A DNA stretch of 64,000 bases from Massilia sp. PAMC28688 (GTDB lineage Bacteria; Pseudomonadota; Gammaproteobacteria; Burkholderiales; Burkholderiaceae_D). Below, piece after piece: positions 25,953 to 35,769 of this stretch. Location of the stretch: positions 2,542,001 through 2,606,000 of the forward strand of contig NZ_CP080378.1 in the NCBI RefSeq assembly GCF_019443445.1. Direction: 5' to 3'. The notes under the pieces were generated by a model. It saw only the letters and a program-made list of their open reading frames with translations, was not told where the DNA came from and made no database searches. Both the position numbers and the translations under genes were made by a program. How positions within the stretch are numbered: position 1 is the first letter of the stretch; each line of letters opens with the position of its first letter.

Positions 25953-26792
25953 ATGACTGCACAACAATTTATCCGCGAAGGCAAGCTGGCCGAGGCACTG
26001 GCCGCACTGCAGGACATGGTGCGCAAGGATGCGGCCAACGCCAGGCACCGCGTGTTCCTGTTCCAGTTGCTGTGCGTGATGGGACAGTGGAAACGCGCCC
26101 TCACGCAGCTCAATGTGGCGGGCGAACTCGATCCGGCCACCTTGCCCATGGTGCAAACCTACCGCGAAGCGATCCAGTGCGAAGCGCTGCGCGGCGAAAT
26201 TTTCAAGGCGGCGCATGCGCCCCTCATTTTTGGCGCCCCGCCGGCCTGGATGGCGCTCCTGCTCGAAGCAATCAAGGCCGACGCCGCGGGCGACCTGGCG
26301 CGTGCCGACGATGCCCGGGCCCGGGCATTCGATGCCGCCCCCGCCTGCGCCGGCAGCATCGATGGCCAGCGCTTCAACTGGCTGGCAGACGCCGACCAGC
26401 GCCTCGGACCGGTAATGGAAGCGGTGATCAATGGCCGCTACTTCTGGATTCCCATGCAGCGCATCAGCCGCATAGCGTTCGACCCTCCGAGCGACCTGCG
26501 CGACACGGTCTGGATGCCGGCCTCGTTCACCTGGACCAATGGCGCGCAAACGGTGGGCCTGGTGCCGACCCGCTATGTCGACACCCTCTCCAGCGGCGAC
26601 GATGCGCTGTTGCTGGCGCGCCGTACCGAATGGATCGAAGACGGGGAACTGGCCGGGCACGGGATGGGCCAGCGCATGCTGGTCACCGACGCCGGCGAAT
26701 ATGCCCTGATGGACGTGCGCGTGATCGAATTTGACGTGCGCGAGGAAGACGACGCCGGCGGCGCCGTTGACGCAGACGCGGCGGCGCGCTGA
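25953..26792 (+). CDS. tagJ: Type VI accessory protein TagJ (ImpE family)
   Basis: TagJ binds TssB and modulates sheath recycling by ClpV in systems related to the Pseudomonas H1-T6SS. The 279-residue protein begins with a TPR-like helical half (REGKLAEALAALQDMVRKD, HRVFLFQLLCVMGQW) and continues with the ImpE block FNWLADADQRLGPVMEAVINGRYFW, split around DADQRLGP, then RYVDTLSSGDDALLLARRTEW. One base separates its stop from the tssE start, indicating tight coupling. Confidence 0.92.
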   Translation: MTAQQFIREGKLAEALAALQDMVRKDAANARHRVFLFQLLCVMGQWKRALTQLNVAGELDPATLPMVQTYREAIQCEALRGEIFKAAHAPLIFGAPPAWMALLLEAIKADAAGDLARADDARARAFDAAPACAGSIDGQRFNWLADADQRLGPVMEAVINGRYFWIPMQRISRIAFDPPSDLRDTVWMPASFTWTNGAQTVGLVPTRYVDTLSSGDDALLLARRTEWIEDGELAGHGMGQRMLVTDAGEYALMDVRVIEFDVREEDDAGGAVDADAAAR

Positions 26793-26793
26793 C

Positions 26794-27306
26794 ATGGCAG
26801 AACTTGCGCCACGCGAACGCTTGCAGCCGTCCCTGCTCGACCGCCTGACCGACGAGGAGCCGGGCAGCACGGTCGAGCCGCGCGAACGGCGCGTGCTGTC
26901 GCTGCGCACCCTGCGCGAAGGGGTGCTGCGCGACCTGGCGTGGCTGCTCAATACCACCAATTTGCTGTCGGTCACGAGCACGCCCCGCTTGCCCTACCTG
27001 GCAACGTCGGTCATCAACTACGGCGTGCCCGGGCTGGCCGGCAATGCGGTGTCCAACCTTGACATCGGCGCGCTGGAGCGGGGGATCCGCCAGGCGATCT
27101 GGGATTTCGAGCCGCGCCTGATCCGCAACACCGTCACCGTCAAGGCGATTTCCGCCGCCGGCGCCAGCCAGAACAAGCTCGATTTCGAGATTGAAGCGGA
27201 CCTGTGGGCCCAGCCCTATCCGGAGCGCCTGTACCTCAAGACCGAACTTGACCTCGAACGCGGCGCGGTGCTGCTGTCCGAGACGGGCGGCAGGGGCATG
27301 AAATGA
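26794..27306 (+). CDS. tssE: Type VI baseplate protein TssE (gp25-like)
   Basis: TssE is the T4 gp25-like wedge component that initiates sheath assembly. The 170-residue protein has LQPSLLDRLTDEEP near the start, REGVLRDLAWLLNT, YLATSVINYGVPGLAG and IRQAIWDFEPRLIRNTV; the E-P-R motif (FEPRL) is the conserved gp25 signature. The frame is open upstream into tagJ, but the ATG at 26794, one base after the tagJ stop, matches family length. The stop overlaps the tssF start (ATGA). Confidence 0.93.
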   Translation: MAELAPRERLQPSLLDRLTDEEPGSTVEPRERRVLSLRTLREGVLRDLAWLLNTTNLLSVTSTPRLPYLATSVINYGVPGLAGNAVSNLDIGALERGIRQAIWDFEPRLIRNTVTVKAISAAGASQNKLDFEIEADLWAQPYPERLYLKTELDLERGAVLLSETGGRGMK

Positions 27307-29177
27307 ACCCGCGCTTCCTGCGGTATTACAGCCAGGAGCTGCAGCACCTGCGCGAAGGGGGCGGCGAGTTCGCCCAGGAATTTCCCAAGATTGCAGGCCG
27401 CCTGGGGCTGGACAGCTTTGAATGCGCCGATCCCTACGTCGAGCGCCTGCTGGAAGGCTTCAGCTTCATGGCCGCCCGGGTGCAGATGAAGATCGATGGC
27501 GAGTTCCCGCGCTTCACCCAGCACCTGTCGGAACTGGTGTATCCCCACCTGCTGGCGCCCACGCCGTCCATGACCGTGGTGCAGCTGCAGCCTGACCTGT
27601 CCAACCCGGCCCTGCTGCCCGGTTACGAGGTGGCGCGCGGCAGCGCCCTGCGCAGCGTGCTGGGCAAGGGCGACAATACGGCCTGCGAATTTCGCACCGC
27701 GCACGCGGTCACGCTGTGGCCGATCGAGATCGCCGAAGCGAAGTTCTTCACCCACGGCGGCGCCCAGGCCGGCCTGAATGTCCAGCTGCCGCCGGCGGTC
27801 AAGGCAGGCGTGCGGCTGCGCCTGAAAAGCACCGGCGCCGCCTTCAAGGATCTGCCGCTCGACAAGCTGCAGCTGCACGTGCGCGGGGCTGACGAAATGC
27901 CGGTGCGCATCTACGAAGCCCTGCTCGGCAGCGTGGCAGGGGTGCTGGTCGCGCCGGTGGCGCGCCCGGCCTCCTGGCACCGCCTGCTGCCCAAGAGCGC
28001 GCTGCGCCCGCTCGGCTTTGCCGACACCGAGTCGCTGCTCCCGAGCGGCAAGCGCACGTTCCGGGGTTACCGGCTGCTGCAGGAATACTTCGCCTTCCCA
28101 CAGCGCTATCAGTTCCTGGAGCTGGCCGGGCTGCGCGACGCGCTGCGCCAGTGCGCCGAGCGCGAGATCGAGATCACGATCCTGCTCGGACGCGCCGATG
28201 CCCAGCTTGAGAAGTCGCTGGACGCTTCCAATTTTGCCCTGCACTGCACCCCGGCGATCAACCTGTTCCAGCGCCGCACCGACCGCATCAATGTCAGCGG
28301 CGAACAGCTTGAATACCATGTGCTGGTGGACCGCACGCGCCCGATGGATTACGAAGTGTTCCAGGTCGAATCCGTCACTGCCTACGGGGCCGGCCCCAAT
28401 TCGGAGCAGGCCTTCCAGCCTTTTTACACGGCCAAGGATATCGGCACCCTGCACCAGGCCCGGGCCTTTTTCCAGATCCGGCGCGAGGCGCGCCAGGTGT
28501 CGCAGCGCCAGCGCCGCGACGGTCCCCGTTCGAGCTATATCGGCAGCGAAGCCTATATCGCCATTGTCGATGCGGCCGAAGCGCCCTACAGCGCCGACCT
28601 GCGCCAGCTGGGCCTGACCGTGTCCTGCACCAACCGCGACCTGCCGCTGTCCATGGCTGTTGGCGTGGGCAAGACCGATTTCATCCTCGACGATGGCGCC
28701 CCGGTCACGGCCGTGCGCTGCCTGTCGGGCCCCAGCCAGCCGCACCCGTCGTTTGCCGAGGGCAGCATGGCCTGGCGCCTGCTCAACCAGCTCTCGCTCA
28801 ATTACCTGTCGCTGCTCGACACCGATCCGCAGCAGGGCGCGGTGGCCCTGCGCGAAATGCTGGCCCTGTACTGCCATCCGGCGGACATGAATGCCCAGCG
28901 CCAGGTGGAAGGGGTGCGCTCCATCAGTTCCAGGGCGATCACCCGCCGCATGCCGTCGCCCGGACCGATCACGGTCGGACGCGGCATTGAAATTACGGTG
29001 ACACTTGACGATGCGGCATTTGAAGGCACCGGCGCCTTTGTGCTGGGCGCCGTGCTGAGCGAATTCTTTGCCCAGTACGTGTCGATCAATTCGTTTACCG
29101 AAACCGTGGTGCGCACCATCGGACGCGGCGAAATCATGCGCTGGCCATCGAAAGTGGGCGTATGCGCGACCCTGTAG
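27303..29177 (+). CDS. tssF: Type VI baseplate protein TssF
   Basis: TssF forms the baseplate wedge with TssG and TssK. The 624-residue protein has the family opening (RFLRYYSQELQHLREGGGEF) with FPKIAGRLGL and DPYVERLLEGFSFMAARVQ, and later blocks LPLDKLQLHVRG, NLFQRRTDRI and the C-terminal FVLGAVLSEFFAQYVSINSF. It overlaps tssE by four bases and tssG by 16, a translationally coupled tssE-F-G set. Confidence 0.95.
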   Translation: MNPRFLRYYSQELQHLREGGGEFAQEFPKIAGRLGLDSFECADPYVERLLEGFSFMAARVQMKIDGEFPRFTQHLSELVYPHLLAPTPSMTVVQLQPDLSNPALLPGYEVARGSALRSVLGKGDNTACEFRTAHAVTLWPIEIAEAKFFTHGGAQAGLNVQLPPAVKAGVRLRLKSTGAAFKDLPLDKLQLHVRGADEMPVRIYEALLGSVAGVLVAPVARPASWHRLLPKSALRPLGFADTESLLPSGKRTFRGYRLLQEYFAFPQRYQFLELAGLRDALRQCAEREIEITILLGRADAQLEKSLDASNFALHCTPAINLFQRRTDRINVSGEQLEYHVLVDRTRPMDYEVFQVESVTAYGAGPNSEQAFQPFYTAKDIGTLHQARAFFQIRREARQVSQRQRRDGPRSSYIGSEAYIAIVDAAEAPYSADLRQLGLTVSCTNRDLPLSMAVGVGKTDFILDDGAPVTAVRCLSGPSQPHPSFAEGSMAWRLLNQLSLNYLSLLDTDPQQGAVALREMLALYCHPADMNAQRQVEGVRSISSRAITRRMPSPGPITVGRGIEITVTLDDAAFEGTGAFVLGAVLSEFFAQYVSINSFTETVVRTIGRGEIMRWPSKVGVCATL

Positions 29178-30190
29178 AACTGGATTTTTTGCTGGAAGCG
29201 AAGGCGGCGCGCATGGATTTTTACCAGGTGCTGCGCCTGCTGGAAAACGCGCGCCCCGACCTGCCGCGCATCGGCACCTCGCTGCGCCCGCGTGATGACG
29301 CGGTGCGCTTCGGCCAGGATCCCGCGCTCGTATTCCACCCCACCATGCTGGCACACTTCACGCGTGCCAGCGGTGACGCCAAGGCGCGACTGGCGGTCAA
29401 TTTTTTTGGCCTGCTTGGGGCCAACGGGCCAATGCCGGTGCATATCACCGAGTATGTGCGCGACCGCCTGCGCCACGGCGGCGACGCCACCATGCTCGCC
29501 TTTCTGGACGTGTTCCACCACCGCATGCTGGCGCTGTTCTACCGCGCCCGCGCCGTGGCCGAGCCCGTGATCAGCCTGGACCGCGCCGACGGCGACCGCT
29601 TTTCCACCTTTGTCGGCAGCATGTTTGGCATTGGCGCACCGGCGCTGCGCGAACGCGACGCCATTGGCGACTTCGCCAAGCTGCATTTTGCCGGACTGCT
29701 GGCCAACAAGGCGCGGCCGGCGGCGGGCCTGGTCACGATCCTGAGCGAGTATTTCAAGCTGCCGGTCCAGGTCGAGCAATTTTGCGGCCACTGGATGCGC
29801 ATGCCGGCCGAAATCCAGAGCCGCCTGGGCGCGCATGAAAACGGCAATCGCCTGGGCACTTCACTGATCATGGGCCGCAGCGTGTGGGACTGCCAGCACA
29901 AGTTCCGCATCGTGATCGGGCCGCTCGACTACGCCGACTACCAGCGCTTCATGCCGGGCGGCGAGAGCATGCAGCGCCTGCTCGCGTGGGTGAAGAATTA
30001 CGTGGGCGTGACGCTCGACTGGGACGTGCGCCTGCTGCTGAAAAAAGAGCAGATGCCGCCACTGCGCCTGGGCGGCGCCACGCGCATGGGCTGGAGCACC
30101 TGGCTGGCAAGTGCCGCGCCGAAGCGCGATCTCGACCAGATGGTGATCAATCCGGTGCGCATTGAAGCGCAAGTGCATCAACAGATCTAG
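29162..30190 (+). CDS. tssG: Type VI baseplate protein TssG
   Basis: TssG is the adaptor linking TssF dimers with TssK in the baseplate. The 342-residue protein has the expected MDFYQVLRLLEN and RIGTSLRPRDDAVRFGQ opening, the FFGLLGANGPMPVHITEY block, DVFHHRMLALFYRA, and FKLPVQVEQFCGHW. Its ATG lies 16 bases inside the tssF end. tssH follows after 30 bases. Confidence 0.95.
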   Translation: MRDPVELDFLLEAKAARMDFYQVLRLLENARPDLPRIGTSLRPRDDAVRFGQDPALVFHPTMLAHFTRASGDAKARLAVNFFGLLGANGPMPVHITEYVRDRLRHGGDATMLAFLDVFHHRMLALFYRARAVAEPVISLDRADGDRFSTFVGSMFGIGAPALRERDAIGDFAKLHFAGLLANKARPAAGLVTILSEYFKLPVQVEQFCGHWMRMPAEIQSRLGAHENGNRLGTSLIMGRSVWDCQHKFRIVIGPLDYADYQRFMPGGESMQRLLAWVKNYVGVTLDWDVRLLLKKEQMPPLRLGGATRMGWSTWLASAAPKRDLDQMVINPVRIEAQVHQQI

Positions 30191-30220
30191 TACAAACCAA
30201 AAACCACAACAGGGGAAGTC

Positions 30221-32944
30221 ATGGCTGACATCAGTCGCGTAGCATTGTTCGGGAAACTCAACAGCCTGTGTTACCGGGCCATCGAAAGCAGTACCGTGTT
30301 TTGCAAACTGCGCGGTAATCCCTACGTCGAGCTGGTGCACTGGATGCACCAGATCCTGCAACTGCAGGATTCGGACCTGGTGCGCATCATCCGCCACTAC
30401 GAGATCGACGCCGCCGCCCTGGCGCGCGACCTGACGGCGGCGCTGGACCGCCTGCCGCGCGGCTCGACTTCCGTCACCGACCTGTCTTCGCAGCTGGAAG
30501 AGTCGGTCGAGCGGGCCTGGGTGTACGGCACCCTGATGTTTGGCGAATCGCAGATCCGCTCCGGGCATCTGATCGTCGGCATGCTCAAGACCACCGGCCT
30601 GCGCAACGCGCTGTACGGCATGTCGAAGCAGTTCGAGCGGGTCAAGCTGGAGCACCTGACCGACAATTTCGGCAAGCTGCTGGGCGAGTCGCCCGAAGCG
30701 AAGCTGACGGCGACCAATGGCTTCAGCGGTAGCGCCGCGCCCGGGGAGGCGTCCGGCGCCATCGCCCCGGCGGCCATGGGCAAGCAGGAAGCGCTCAAGA
30801 AATTCACGGTCGACCTGACCGAGCAGGCCAGAAGCGGCAAGATGGACCCGATCGTCGGGCGCGACGATGAAATCCGCCAGATGGTCGACATCCTGATGCG
30901 CCGGCGCCAGAACAACCCGATCATGATCGGCGAAGCAGGCGTGGGCAAGACCGCCGTGGTGGAAGGCTTTGCCCAGCGCATTGCGCGCGGCGACGTGCCG
31001 CCCAGCCTGAAGGAAGTGCAGCTGCTCACGCTGGACGTGGGCCTGCTGCAGGCCGGCGCCAGCATGAAGGGCGAATTCGAGCAGCGCCTGCGCTCGGTGA
31101 TCGATGAAGTGCAGGCCAGCGCCACGCCCATCATCCTGTTCATTGACGAGACCCATACCCTGGTGGGGGCGGGCGGGGCAGCCGGCACCGGCGACGCGGC
31201 CAATCTGCTGAAGCCGGCGCTGGCGCGCGGCACCCTGCGCACCATTGGCGCGACCACCTTTGCCGAGTACAAGAAGCACATTGAAAAGGATCCGGCCCTC
31301 ACGCGCCGCTTCCAGAGCATCCAGGTGGACGAGCCGAGCGAAGAGCGCGCGATCCTCATGATACGCGGCGTAGCGTCGACCATGGAACAGCATCACAAAG
31401 TGCAAATCCTGGATGAAGCGCTGGAAGCGGCGGTGCGCCTGTCGCACCGCTACATCCCGGCGCGCCAGCTGCCCGACAAATCGGTCAGCCTGATCGACAC
31501 CGCCTGCGCGCGCGTGGCGGTGAGCCTGCATGCCACGCCGGCCGAGGTGGACGACAGCCGCAAGCGCATTGAAGCTTTGGAAGTGGAGCTGGCCATCATT
31601 GGCCGTGAAGGCGCCATTGGTATCGAGACCGGCAAGCGCGCCGCCGACGCGAACGAGATGCTCGGCGTCGAACGTGCGCGCCTGGCATCGCTGGAGGCGC
31701 GCTGGAACGATGAGCGCACCCTGGTTGACCAGCTGCTGGCGCTGCGCGCGCAGCTGCGCGATGGCGCCCAGCCGGTGGAGGGCACGGGCAGCAAGCTGGA
31801 AGCTGCCGCCGGCGGCGAGGCGCCTGCGACGGCCATGACCGTCGAGCAGCGCGCCGAGCTGATGGAGCAGCTCAACGACGTGCAGGCCAAACTGGCCGAG
31901 CTGCAGGGAGAAAACCCGCTGATCCTGCCGACCGTCGACTTCCAGGCGGTCGCTGCAGTAGTGGGCGACTGGACCGGCATTCCGGTGGGCCGCATGGCCA
32001 GGAACGAGATGGAGACCATTCTCAATATCGCGTCCTCGCTGGCCAAGCGCGTCATCGGCCAGGACCACGCGATGGAGATGATCGCCAAGCGCATCCAGAC
32101 CTCGCGCGCCGGGCTGGATAACCCGAGCAAGCCGATTGGCGTGTTCATGCTGGCCGGTACTTCCGGCGTGGGCAAGACCGAGACTGCGCTGGCCCTGGCC
32201 GAGGCGCTGTACGGTGGCGAGCAGAATCTGATCACCATCAACATGAGCGAATACCAGGAAGCGCATACGGTATCGACCCTCAAGGGCGCGCCACCGGGCT
32301 ACGTGGGCTACGGCGAAGGCGGCGTGCTGACCGAAGCGGTGCGCCGCAAGCCGTATTCGGTGGTGCTGCTCGACGAAGTGGAAAAGGCGCACCCGGACGT
32401 GCACGAGATGTTCTTCCAGGTATTCGACAAGGGCTTCATGGAAGATGGGGAAGGGCGCTTCATCGACTTCAAGAACACGCTCATCATCCTCACCACCAAT
32501 GCCGGTACCGACCTGATTGCAGGCCTGTGCAAAGACCCGGACCTGATGCCCGAGCCTGACGACATGGCCAAGGCCCTGCGCGCGCCCCTGCTCAAGGTGT
32601 TCCCGCCGGCCCTGCTGGGGCGGCTGGTGACGATTCCCTACTACCCCCTGTCGGACGAGATGCTGGGCCAGATCGTCAAGCTGCAGCTCAACCGCATCAA
32701 GAAGCGGGTCGAGGCACGCTACAAGATTCCGTTCACCTACAGCGAGGACGTGGTCAAGCTGGTGGTGTCGCGCTGCACTGAAAGTGAATCGGGCGGACGG
32801 ATGATTGACGCCATCCTGACCAATACGATGCTGCCGGATATTTCCAAAGAGTTCTTGACGCGCATGATGCGCGGAGAGTCGGTCGAGCAAGTGAACGTGG
32901 GCGTGGCCGGTTCGGCGTTTGATTACGGGTTCGGCGCGAATTGA
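30221..32944 (+). CDS. tssH: Type VI sheath-disassembly ATPase TssH (ClpV)
   Basis: ClpV extracts TssC from contracted sheath for reuse. The 907-residue AAA+ protein has an N-terminal Clp-N-like domain (residues 1-160), a first ATPase domain with Walker A GEAGVGKT and Walker B LFIDETHT, a coiled middle segment (about 440-560) and a second ATPase domain with Walker A GTSGVGKT and Walker B VLLDEVEKAHPDV. Length and architecture match ClpV rather than ClpB, as does its position after tssG. AGGGGAAG precedes the ATG. Long opposite-strand frames over this gene are shadows. Confidence 0.96.
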   Translation: MADISRVALFGKLNSLCYRAIESSTVFCKLRGNPYVELVHWMHQILQLQDSDLVRIIRHYEIDAAALARDLTAALDRLPRGSTSVTDLSSQLEESVERAWVYGTLMFGESQIRSGHLIVGMLKTTGLRNALYGMSKQFERVKLEHLTDNFGKLLGESPEAKLTATNGFSGSAAPGEASGAIAPAAMGKQEALKKFTVDLTEQARSGKMDPIVGRDDEIRQMVDILMRRRQNNPIMIGEAGVGKTAVVEGFAQRIARGDVPPSLKEVQLLTLDVGLLQAGASMKGEFEQRLRSVIDEVQASATPIILFIDETHTLVGAGGAAGTGDAANLLKPALARGTLRTIGATTFAEYKKHIEKDPALTRRFQSIQVDEPSEERAILMIRGVASTMEQHHKVQILDEALEAAVRLSHRYIPARQLPDKSVSLIDTACARVAVSLHATPAEVDDSRKRIEALEVELAIIGREGAIGIETGKRAADANEMLGVERARLASLEARWNDERTLVDQLLALRAQLRDGAQPVEGTGSKLEAAAGGEAPATAMTVEQRAELMEQLNDVQAKLAELQGENPLILPTVDFQAVAAVVGDWTGIPVGRMARNEMETILNIASSLAKRVIGQDHAMEMIAKRIQTSRAGLDNPSKPIGVFMLAGTSGVGKTETALALAEALYGGEQNLITINMSEYQEAHTVSTLKGAPPGYVGYGEGGVLTEAVRRKPYSVVLLDEVEKAHPDVHEMFFQVFDKGFMEDGEGRFIDFKNTLIILTTNAGTDLIAGLCKDPDLMPEPDDMAKALRAPLLKVFPPALLGRLVTIPYYPLSDEMLGQIVKLQLNRIKKRVEARYKIPFTYSEDVVKLVVSRCTESESGGRMIDAILTNTMLPDISKEFLTRMMRGESVEQVNVGVAGSAFDYGFGAN

Positions 32945-33144
32945 TCCCGACACCCATGCCAGCGGCGGGCTGGTTCAGGAGCCGCTGATCGCCGTGGCGA
33001 GTGCGAACTGGCCAAGGAGATCATCCATGTGAGCTAGCCAAGGCGCAGGTGCGTGCCCTGGCCGCCATCGCCCTTGCCTGCCGGGCGCGGCTGGCATGCA
33101 GCGGCAGCCAGGGCCTGGTGGAACCCGGATACGTGAAAATTTGT

Positions 33145-33174
33145 ACGCTAGCGCTGCCAACGAGGCGCTAGCGT
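33145..33174 (+). promoter_or_regulatory. Perfect 10-bp inverted repeat upstream of the post-clpV gene set
   Basis: ACGCTAGCGC (33145-33154) and GCGCTAGCGT (33165-33174) are exact reverse complements around a 10-base loop, 25 bases before the next start codon. Without a T run it is either the clpV-end hairpin or an operator or translational control element of the downstream genes. Confidence 0.4.
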
Positions 33175-33198
33175 GGGAAATATGCAAAAGGATCAGCT

Positions 33199-33963
33199 AT
33201 GACATGCACGCTCGTGCTCACAGAATCGCAACAAAAATGGTTTGCCAGCCATAAGATTGCCTGGACCATCGTCGACGGGGGAAAGGATGACATCGTCCCC
33301 GAGAATTCTGCTCATCAAAACCTGGTCGCCCTGCTGGCGAACATGGCCGACTACGGCAAACGGACCTGGCAGTACGAGCCAGGGAACACGACTCACGCCA
33401 CCAATACGTTGAAGGGCCTGCACAAGGTCACCGACTGCGGCTCACTGGCCGACATGTTCCAGCAGATGGCGATCAACCTGGGGTACACGAACGCCAAGAC
33501 CTGGCATATCAAGCCCGACAATGAAAAGGACCGGATCGTCACTGAGCCCGGCCTGGTGTGCTTTACCGGCCAGGTTGGCGATCCCGGTATTGAAGGGCGC
33601 TGGTGCTTTGGCGACCACTGGGTGGTCCAGTGCGATGCCAAATGCTACGACCCCACCTTCAACGAGACCTTCAGTGCCGCGCCGCTGCCGCCGTACTTCG
33701 GTTATTGGGCCAAATATGTCTGGGATCAAAGCGTGTTCGGCACCCACTACTTCGACTGTGATGGCGGTCCCAAGATTTACACCGCCTTCATCCCCGGCAC
33801 GCCCAGTCGCGCCGCCCGGCCCGCCATCAAGGGACGTGCCGGCTTTTGCGGGATCGGCCGCCGCGCCGCGCAGCCGGCCCAGGCTGCTGTTCAGGCAACT
33901 GCGGGCAAGTTCTACTACACGTTCAACAAGACTGACAAGAACGGCAAGGAATTGCTCTCCTGA
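33199..33963 (+). CDS. Uncharacterised protein with transglutaminase/papain-like Cys-His-Asp pattern; candidate T6SS cargo
   Basis: I do not recognise a named family. The 254-residue protein has no signal peptide or membrane segment. Its middle part resembles the transglutaminase-like cysteine hydrolase layout: Cys80 at the start of a helix (VTDCGSLADMFQQMA), then a strand with His140 followed by aromatic and hydrophobic residues (GDHWVVQCD), then Asp151 in CYDPTF. Order and spacing fit a Cys-His-Asp triad, but this is inference. AAAGGA lies seven bases before the ATG at 33199. It is the first of three unknown genes between tssH and the DUF4280/VgrG pair, a common site for secreted effectors and their partners. 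Confidence 0.6.
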   Translation: MTCTLVLTESQQKWFASHKIAWTIVDGGKDDIVPENSAHQNLVALLANMADYGKRTWQYEPGNTTHATNTLKGLHKVTDCGSLADMFQQMAINLGYTNAKTWHIKPDNEKDRIVTEPGLVCFTGQVGDPGIEGRWCFGDHWVVQCDAKCYDPTFNETFSAAPLPPYFGYWAKYVWDQSVFGTHYFDCDGGPKIYTAFIPGTPSRAARPAIKGRAGFCGIGRRAAQPAQAAVQATAGKFYYTFNKTDKNGKELLS

Positions 33964-34021
33964 CGGGCAGTCCGGTAACAAGCAAGCATACATGCCCCGC
34001 TGCGCGGGTTAGGAGAATGGA

Positions 34022-34930
34022 ATGGAAGTAAAAACCGCCGCCGGGTCACCGATTGCCCTGATGACCCTTGACCGCACCATGGGCGGTGGCAAGCAGCAGC
34101 ATAAGATTCGGTGGGTGGCGCTGCCGAACTGCCCGGACGGCTACATCATCCAGCGCATCACGCGCGACACCAAGATCACGCGCGGCAAGGTGCTGAGGGA
34201 CAACCATGGCAATCCCAACGGGAAGTTTTCCTGGGAAAGAACGGAAGTCGTGCGCGCTGATTATTACGAACTGTGGGAAATTTGGAAGGGCAATGTATTT
34301 CCGGCCAAGTCGTCCGCCACCGGCGGCGGCATGTATCACTCGCATGATGGTCTCCAGTCGCGGGCCTGGTTTGGCGATCGCTATATCGACCCGGACAGGG
34401 CGGCCACGCGCGCCCGCAGCAGTGCCGTTCTGGCAGCGCCGGCATCGCGCGCGGTCGGCGTGGCGCCGGCAGCGCTGGTGCCGGCTGCAGCGGCGCTGCC
34501 GGCCGATGTGTACCACGATATCTTTTCCGACTCCGTGCCTGCCTGCACGCAGGGCAGCGTTGTCAAGGGCAGCAACAAGATCCTTGGCAAGGTCTACTTC
34601 ATCCCGCGCGATTCGGCGCTGGCCGCCGGCTTCCTGTCCAAGTACCTGTCCGAAGGACGCCGCAATCTGACCTGGTCCAATACCTTTACCGGCGGCATCC
34701 TGCTGCAGTTCGACGCGAGCGCGATTGCCGAGCCGGATGCGCGCTTCCTGCAAATTACCCGGTATGAAGCAATTGCATTCAATGGCTCGTACAGCAAGAA
34801 GAGTATTGCCGACCGTGGCTATCCGGGCATCATGCGCAAGAAAGGTCAGGGCGTCGTCAACGCCCACAATGCCAATGTGATCTACGGACCGGGGACGGCA
34901 GTCGGCCCTGCGGGCCAGGCCGAGGTTTAA
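34022..34930 (+). CDS. Uncharacterised T6SS-locus protein, 302 residues
   Basis: No family is recognised. The N-terminal 120 residues are rich in charged and aromatic residues (YIIQRITRDTKITRG, SWERTEVVRADYYELWEIW), followed by an Ala/Arg-rich linker (about 125-165) and a C-terminal part with DVYHDIFSDSVPACTQG and RFLQITRYEAIAFNG. There is no signal peptide or membrane segment. TAGGAG is a good ribosome binding site for the ATG at 34022. The gap of 58 bases from the preceding gene and 26 to the next suggests one transcript. It may be an immunity, adaptor or substrate protein; nothing in the sequence decides. Confidence 0.55.
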   Translation: MEVKTAAGSPIALMTLDRTMGGGKQQHKIRWVALPNCPDGYIIQRITRDTKITRGKVLRDNHGNPNGKFSWERTEVVRADYYELWEIWKGNVFPAKSSATGGGMYHSHDGLQSRAWFGDRYIDPDRAATRARSSAVLAAPASRAVGVAPAALVPAAAALPADVYHDIFSDSVPACTQGSVVKGSNKILGKVYFIPRDSALAAGFLSKYLSEGRRNLTWSNTFTGGILLQFDASAIAEPDARFLQITRYEAIAFNGSYSKKSIADRGYPGIMRKKGQGVVNAHNANVIYGPGTAVGPAGQAEV

Positions 34931-34956
34931 AGGTTTTTATCCGAGAAGGAATTACT

Positions 34957-35769
34957 ATGATCACTTTGCCTGAACATGTTCTCGAAAGCACCGTGGAGCC
35001 CGAAGGACAGACCTGGGACGGACACGACAGCGTAACCGGTCACCCCAACAAGGAAACGGCGATGCCCTGGTCCGAGCACCAGCGGATCGTGTGCGCTGCC
35101 GTGCATTTGCTGCAGGGTGAACCGCCTGGCAACGCAGACGTGAAGAAAATATTCAGGGAATTGAAAAGCGCCTACGTCGATCCGGTAGGCCGCTCGGTGG
35201 TCCGGGTCTCGAAAGGTATTCACCAGCCGACCGTGGACCCGCATTTGCAGCTGCGCACGATCACGGATTGGGGTGGCGGGAACATCAGTTATCACAAATT
35301 CCATCTCAACGTGAGTGCGGTGGCAGTGCCGGCAACGGACAATCTGGACGATGACCGGTTCCAATGGACGCCGGTCCAGTTCACCTTCCTGCATACGAAT
35401 AACCAGACCTATGCGTGGCCGGCCCTGGCGGTACCTGTCGAGAAAAAGGGCGACCTGAAGCGCCGCTTGAGCATCAGCGATGCTGACCTGAAAAAGCATG
35501 TTGCTCTTCAACTTGCCTTGCAAAGAGCCGCAGAGAAGGCAAAGCTCGACAAGGAGTTCAATGAGGCGGTGGACGTTTTCCACAAGGCCCATGGTGGGAA
35601 AAAAGGCCGTGTCGCCCATGCCAACCCCGACAAGGATGGCGTTTTCCCCAAGGCTAACTTCCAGGGCGGGACCAATGCCCGCGTCATCATTGACAACAGG
35701 CCCCAGTACGTCCATTACGACCCGGTCAAAAAGGCGGTGCTCATTGGCATGAAGCCGAAAAACCTGTGA
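34957..35769 (+). CDS. Uncharacterised T6SS-locus protein, 270 residues
   Basis: No family is recognised. The protein is soluble and hydrophilic, without signal peptide. It opens with an acidic stretch, has an internal WTPVQFTFLHTNNQTYAW segment and an Ala/Lys-rich helix at about 170-205 (KKHVALQLALQRAAEKAKLDK split by charged residues). AGAAGGA precedes the ATG. It is the last of three co-directional unknown genes after tssH and is followed after 125 bases by the cysteine-rich gene. Confidence 0.55.
   Translation: MITLPEHVLESTVEPEGQTWDGHDSVTGHPNKETAMPWSEHQRIVCAAVHLLQGEPPGNADVKKIFRELKSAYVDPVGRSVVRVSKGIHQPTVDPHLQLRTITDWGGGNISYHKFHLNVSAVAVPATDNLDDDRFQWTPVQFTFLHTNNQTYAWPALAVPVEKKGDLKRRLSISDADLKKHVALQLALQRAAEKAKLDKEFNEAVDVFHKAHGGKKGRVAHANPDKDGVFPKANFQGGTNARVIIDNRPQYVHYDPVKKAVLIGMKPKNL

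Noticed and set aside
29861..32953. 1030-residue open frame antisense to tssH
   Set aside because: A compositional shadow of the ClpV gene, with no ribosome binding site or domain pattern.
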